A stretch of DNA of 64,000 nt from Sipunculus nudus (Eukaryota > Annelida > Sipuncula > Golfingiida > Sipunculidae): positions 5,672,601 to 5,736,600 of the forward strand of contig CM049319.1 of assembly GCA_026874595.1 (NCBI GenBank), in the 5' to 3' direction. Both the position numbers and the translations under genes were made by a program. This document shows positions 61,201 to 64,000 of this stretch, piece by piece (position 1 is the stretch's first letter; the number at the start of each line of letters is the position of its first letter). A model generated the notes under the pieces. It made no database searches, was not told where the DNA came from, and saw only the letters and a program-made list of their open reading frames with translations.

Positions 61201-62284
61201 TGTAAAAACAAGTTTTTATGCCCATGTGTAAACATCCGTAAAGCCCAAGCTGCATGAATTCCCATTACATCATACCCATGAATTCAACAAGTACACTTCA
61301 TTAATGTCATGAAGTCTACTTATGTCATGCAGGTAATAACAATCTGTTTTTTGCGCCTAAGTGTCAAAATCTAAATGCATGTACTAATGTCATGTAAAAA
61401 CTGTAAAGAAAATCTTGATGCAATAGGATTTCTATTAAGTGATACCCATGCGTTCAACAAATAAACTTAATTAATGACCAAGGCCTTAGGAGGCAGATGA
61501 TCCCAGAGGCATAGGACTCACGTACCAATCATTTCAATGGGCAATATAGGCTAGAGGCTTTATGGTGCCAAAATAACAACTTTCAGATGGATTGCCACTA
61601 GTCTTGTGTTTGGCATCTTTGTTTATATAAGGATAGGGGTGAGTTAAGTCCCTTATTGTCAGCTTCTCTCCATTTGTAGAACCAGGCTTTAATACATCAA
61701 ACTCCATACGCTAAAATAAAAATCCAAATCTGCTTACCGAGGCTTTGATGGATTTTCACGAAACTTATCATAACTATACTTACCAACAGATTAGCTCGCC
61801 CGAGTTCGTTTTTATGTATAAGCAAAATACATGCATATCTAATAAGGTAAGAGGTCACGAGGCTATTTGTGGACAACTTGCCAGGAATATGACGGATTTT
61901 GATGAAATTTTATAGATAAAATAACCAATATAATATCTAGCCTCAGTTTGATTCCTGCCATAATCCGTGCATATTTAATGAAGTGGGAATTCATTAGACG
62001 TTGGTGCCGTTGGATGACTCACCAAAAATCTAAAGGAAATTCATGAAACTTGTTCGAAATATTAACTTATACAGTTTCCCGCTTGAATTAAAGTCTCAGT
62101 AAATTTCACACATTTTAATGAGGTCAGAGGTCACACGTGTTACTCATTACCTCCACTTCTTGTGGTTGGTAGACGATACAAACGACAGGACGAATCTGTA
62201 CCGTGTTCCTTTACCCATCAGCGAGTTATAGAAGTAATCTTCAGTTGGTTCAAACTACAATGGAAATAAACATTGGCTTCAAAT

Positions 62285-62348
<64 letters not shown>

Positions 62349-62998
62349 ATCCCCTGTTTTTTTTTGTTTTTTTTCTGCAAGGGGGATGGTCAATGTAATC
62401 AAGCCCCCGCTATTCAGATAATAATTTTTATATATTGCAAATGACATATCAATAATTAAAATTACAGATAATTAAAATTAAAGTTCCATTTATGAGTTTA
62501 CTATAAAATATATCTTAACCCATGGAAAAATGATAACTTACTATCTAAAGCCTTACACTTAATTGTAAAATATTTGAAATGTGTCATACAGACGTATTAC
62601 ATTGACGACATTGGAATAACAACGCATAATACGAAATCAAACGCCTTATGAAAGATATCTTGGATCATACAAAGGGTACCATTAGGATTAAAATTTCTTT
62701 GTCTTATAAAAGAAAGTTTCTTTAAAGAATTTATTAAATTAAAAAAGAATTACATTGCATTTTCTTGGATTATAAATGGATTAGACCATGAACTCTAAGT
62801 GGAAAGAAATGTTCTTAAGGATACCCTGATGACTAATAGATAATGTTGAAGATTTAAGTCCCTGTATAATCATCTGTGACTTGGAATTTGAGTAAAAATT
62901 CATGTACGTGAAAGACTTGCCTCACTGTATCCTTCGTCTAGAGCATCGTCATCCAGGAGCTCGTCGACGTAGCCAATCATAGTCACCACGTCATCAAG
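51270..62998 (-). CDS. M13 (neprilysin/ECE-type) zinc metallopeptidase, C-terminal 278 residues, 10 exons, 5' partial
   Basis: Exons in transcript order: 62921-62998, 62151-62254, 60983-61047, 60098-60146, 59395-59462, 58727-58860, 55695-55760, 54337-54432, 54007-54083, 51270-51369. Total 837 nt, an exact multiple of 3, with every phase fitting. Fragment residues: INAFY (71-75, the NAYY substrate motif), GHELGHGFD (111-119, zinc ligands H112 and H116, catalytic E113), GENIAD (174-179, third ligand E175, D179), VWCSE and HSPGKFR (H240, R246), and a C-terminal CVIW. The distances E113-E175 (62), E175-H240 (65), H240-R246 (6) and R246-W278 (32) equal those between E584, E646, H711, R717 and the final Trp of human neprilysin. 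These are type II ectoenzymes that cleave peptides on the N-side of hydrophobic residues. The missing ~470 residues, including the membrane anchor, lie beyond the window. Nothing indicates inactivation. It could be neprilysin-like or ECE-like. Confidence 0.94.
54007..54083 (-). CDS. M13 peptidase exon 9 of fragment
   Basis: Acceptor TTTCCGTCGCAG, donor GTCGGT. Encodes VWCSEYKPEGWRKKILRGVH and SPGKF plus two bases. It carries the transition-state His. Confidence 0.95.
54190..54310. repeat. short tandem repeat, ~23-24-bp unit, 5 copies
   Basis: ATTACATGAATGTTTAATGA and variants (ATTACGTCAATGTTTAACGA) repeat within the intron, ending about 25 bp from exon 8 of the peptidase fragment. Confidence 0.85.
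54337..54432 (-). CDS. M13 peptidase exon 8 of fragment
   Basis: Acceptor CTAAATTACAG, donor GTAAAT. Encodes AYRMWKEANGGSQTLPMLGV then TDEQLMFLSYAQ, the LPGL..T..QLFFLSYAQ signature. Phase 0. Confidence 0.95.
55695..55760 (-). CDS. M13 peptidase exon 7 of fragment, GENIAD exon
   Basis: Acceptor TATATTTCAG, donor GTGCGT. Encodes VNGRQTLGENIADAAAARTA plus FR, phase 0 at both ends. It carries the third zinc ligand. The usual NGG after GENIAD is replaced by Ala residues. Confidence 0.94.
55800..56715. repeat. minisatellite, 33-bp unit, ~27 copies
   Basis: The plus-strand unit is GAAAATACATACTGAAAACC followed by AGGGGAAAATTAT. Because 33 is a multiple of 3, long minus-strand stretches stay open and read as an 11-residue repeat of the type NFPLVFSMYFH. 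It lies in the peptidase intron, 40 bp from the acceptor of the GENIAD exon. I treat it as intronic, not coding. Confidence 0.93.
56716..58165. other. intron sequence of the M13 gene
   Basis: Large intron between peptidase fragment exons 6 and 7. It holds a C homopolymer (about 57848-57864) followed by CACACACA. No further exon was recognised. Confidence 0.6.
58166..58240. repeat. (AT)n microsatellite
   Basis: TA run with one TTTA interruption, in the same intron. Confidence 0.95.
58454..58720 (+). mobile_element. tRNA-derived SINE with target-site duplication
   Basis: The element proper is about 58468-58707. The tRNA-like head has box A TAGCTGAGTGG and box B GGTTCGATCCC (58518-58528), both fitting the Pol III consensus exactly. 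The body contains GGTGGTTTTCTCCGGGTTCT and CCGGTTTCCTCCACC, a conserved central block I associate with invertebrate SINEs. The tail is AAATAAATAAAG. The flanks TTAAATAATATAT and TTAAATGATATAT are a one-mismatch target duplication. It lies antisense in the M13 intron. Confidence 0.93.
58727..58860 (-). CDS. M13 peptidase exon 6 of fragment
   Basis: Acceptor GATCTCGACAG, donor GTAAGA. Encodes GRLFNRYGDKQRGWWPEESH and continues to ECFENQYSSYYVPAVNMT, the GR..D..G....WW and C...QY.Y signatures. A SINE lies directly after the donor. Confidence 0.95.
59395..59462 (-). CDS. M13 peptidase exon 5 of fragment, HExxH exon
   Basis: Acceptor CCATTAACAG, donor GTAAGATT. Encodes AMNIGRLGSVTGHELGHGFD and IR. 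HELGH provides two zinc ligands and the catalytic Glu. Confidence 0.96.
60098..60146 (-). CDS. M13 peptidase exon 4 of fragment
   Basis: Acceptor TTTCCATAG, donor GTAAGTC. With the leftover T it forms a Trp codon, then VPAAIINGLYDKDLP, the equivalent of the FPAGIL...FF segment. Confidence 0.92.
60983..61047 (-). CDS. M13 peptidase exon 3 of fragment
   Basis: Acceptor TTTTACAG, donor GTAAGTAT. Completes an Arg codon and encodes DYIGTHAAKINAFYAMTHNL plus V and one base. It contains the substrate-binding Asn-Ala pair of the family. Confidence 0.92.
61100..62150. other. intron sequence of the M13 gene
   Basis: AT-rich intronic DNA. Stretches such as GGATTTTCACGAAACTTATC and GAAATTCATGAAACTTGTTC suggest degraded interspersed repeats, but no boundaries can be set. 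Confidence 0.45.
62151..62254 (-). CDS. M13 peptidase exon 2 of fragment
   Basis: Acceptor TTGTAG, donor GTAATG. Encodes FEPTEDYFYNSLMGKGTRYR then a segment ending NHKKW plus two bases, matching the YF-N...LxK...W region of M13 proteins. Confidence 0.9.
62288..62351. repeat. (AT)n microsatellite
   Basis: TA run followed by a T-rich stretch (62356-62376), starting about 34 bp beyond (transcript-upstream of) exon 2 of the peptidase fragment. Confidence 0.95.
62921..62998 (-). CDS. M13 peptidase exon 1 of fragment
   Basis: Acceptor TATCTTTCAG; encodes LDDVVTMIGYVDELLDDDAL then DEGYSE, matching the IGYPD-type segment that precedes the catalytic domain. The exon ends GAG followed by GCAAGT, a GC donor; the alternative GT four bases upstream would bring a stop into the next exon. 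Confidence 0.88.
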
Positions 62999-63012
62999 CT
63001 GAAAGATATACA

Positions 63013-63136
63013 GTGTAACCAGGAAATGTCATGTCATGACCTCGCGATTACAACTGTGTAACCAGGAAATGTCATGTCATGACCTCGGGAGTACGACTGT
63101 GTAACCAGGAAATGTGATGTCATAACCTCGGGATTA
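63013..63136 (+). repeat. tandem repeat, ~43-bp unit, ~3 copies
   Basis: GTGTAACCAGGAAATGTCAT followed by GTCATGACCTCGGGATTAC, in head-to-tail copies at about 63013, 63055 and 63099. It lies just upstream (in the transcript sense) of the first visible M13 exon. Confidence 0.92.
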
Positions 63137-63857
63137 CGTCAGTGGCGCTTACAGAAGTGGCGGAGCAATAATAATTAGCAACACATATGGACACACTTTG
63201 TCTATTCCACTACCTGTAATTGTTTCAGTTCCTACTCTTTATCTTTTATGCTAAGCCATTTCTTACAAACTTTTTAGACAATACCAATATGTGAGAACTA
63301 GTGAATAATAAATGCGGAAATAGAAGGAAATGTTTTTTATCTAACATAACACACACACATATATATATGTGTGTGTGTGTTTGTAGGCTGGAAGATATCC
63401 AGGCATGCGTGTGGTGGCCCGGATCGGGGGAGAGGAATCGCCGCAGCCTGGTGAACTAGTAAAAATCGTTATGTAGGTATTGTGGATTATTTTGGTGAAA
63501 AGCTCGGGCCGTGAAATTACGAGAAACCACGTCACTGGCTTGGATTAAAACCTCAGCCCGCCAGTACTAAGAACATTGTGCGAAAGGATACTCGCGGGCC
63601 CCGTGGGACTGATGGTGACGTTATTTCATTTACAGAGCGTGTGGAATTTCTTGTAATTTTTCTTTATTTGTTAACAATCATTTGAAACAATACGTCCGAA
63701 TTTTGTTTTCTCACACGAGCCATGACTGTCGTGTTTCCATAATGAACTCTGGTCCGTGACTTGCAAACAAGAAAGATTGGCCTAGTTTGTCATTGATTCT
63801 CTAACCCAACCCCAAGTACGAACCCCAGGGAGCGTTGGTTTGTAGATCCTGGACGCT

Positions 63858-63860
<3 letters not shown>
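63137..63860. other. upstream intron of the M13 gene, no exon seen
   Basis: I looked for the WMD..T...A..K segment that normally precedes the first exon found and did not see it, so the previous exon lies beyond the window. Confidence 0.5.
63345..63380. repeat. (AC)n(AT)n(GT)n palindromic microsatellite
   Basis: ACACACACATATATATATGT continuing GTGTGTGT is self-complementary over about 35 bp. Confidence 0.9.
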
Positions 63861-63955
<95 letters not shown>

Positions 63956-63970
63956 AGTGTGAGAGAGAGG
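63861..63970. repeat. compound (AT)n(AG)n microsatellite
   Basis: TA run to about 63899, then GA/AG run to about 63970 with few interruptions. Confidence 0.95.
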
Positions 63971-64000
63971 GAGAGTATAATACAATGAATGGGATCATAT

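Overview
The window is AT-rich eukaryotic nuclear DNA. It has spliced genes with GT-AG introns, dense (AT)n and (GA)n microsatellites, tRNA-derived SINEs, cut-and-paste transposon remnants and several minisatellites. Repeat ends such as ACAAGGGACCCATGGG and runs of GGAC units before GAGCTAAAA are of a kind I associate with bivalve mollusc genomes. 'Mollusc, probably bivalve' is an inference, not a proof. Only three protein-coding loci are supported. Almost every other open stretch is chance or repeat-derived.

1-17 kb: no convincing gene. It holds a decayed LINE 3' end (1.5-2.3 kb), a ~126-bp tandem triplication (4.7-5.1 kb), a 2.5-kb interspersed repeat (6.56-9.12 kb), a 633-bp MITE (9.2-9.8 kb), a short tandem repeat (11.1-11.3 kb) and a 28-29-bp minisatellite (14.7-16.4 kb).

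17.4-20.9 kb (+): a small four-exon gene for a DUF4440/SnoaL-like (NTF2 fold) protein of about 122 residues. Its first intron carries a second, inverted copy of the 6.5-kb repeat family.

21-33 kb: a transposon-rich tract. It contains a 901-bp hAT-type element with a perfect 8-bp target duplication, a tandem segmental duplication (25.7-28.6 and 29.4-30.5 kb) whose first copy is split by a 1.25-kb TIR element, and a 2-kb TIR element with palindromic subterminal repeats.

33-39 kb: a 5.9-kb satellite of ~48-bp monomers organised into ~1.55-kb higher-order repeats. Each monomer carries a consensus-like 5' splice site. 39-46 kb is mostly unique or low-complexity DNA with a 141-bp near-perfect foldback, CRE-like and CCAAT-like clusters and a 29-30-bp minisatellite.

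46.3-47.7 kb (+): a single-exon type II membrane glycosyltransferase (Gly_transf_sug/GT32 type, DXD motif).

51.1-63.0 kb (-): the 3' part (10 exons, 278 residues plus stop) of an M13 neprilysin/ECE-type zinc metallopeptidase; the 5' exons lie beyond the right edge. Reading phase is maintained through all ten exons. The spacing of HExxH, the glutamate ligand, the late His/Arg and the C-terminal Trp equals that of human neprilysin. Its introns hold a SINE inserted next to a 5' splice site, an 11-codon minisatellite and long AT microsatellites. The three genes show no evident functional link, as expected in an animal genome.
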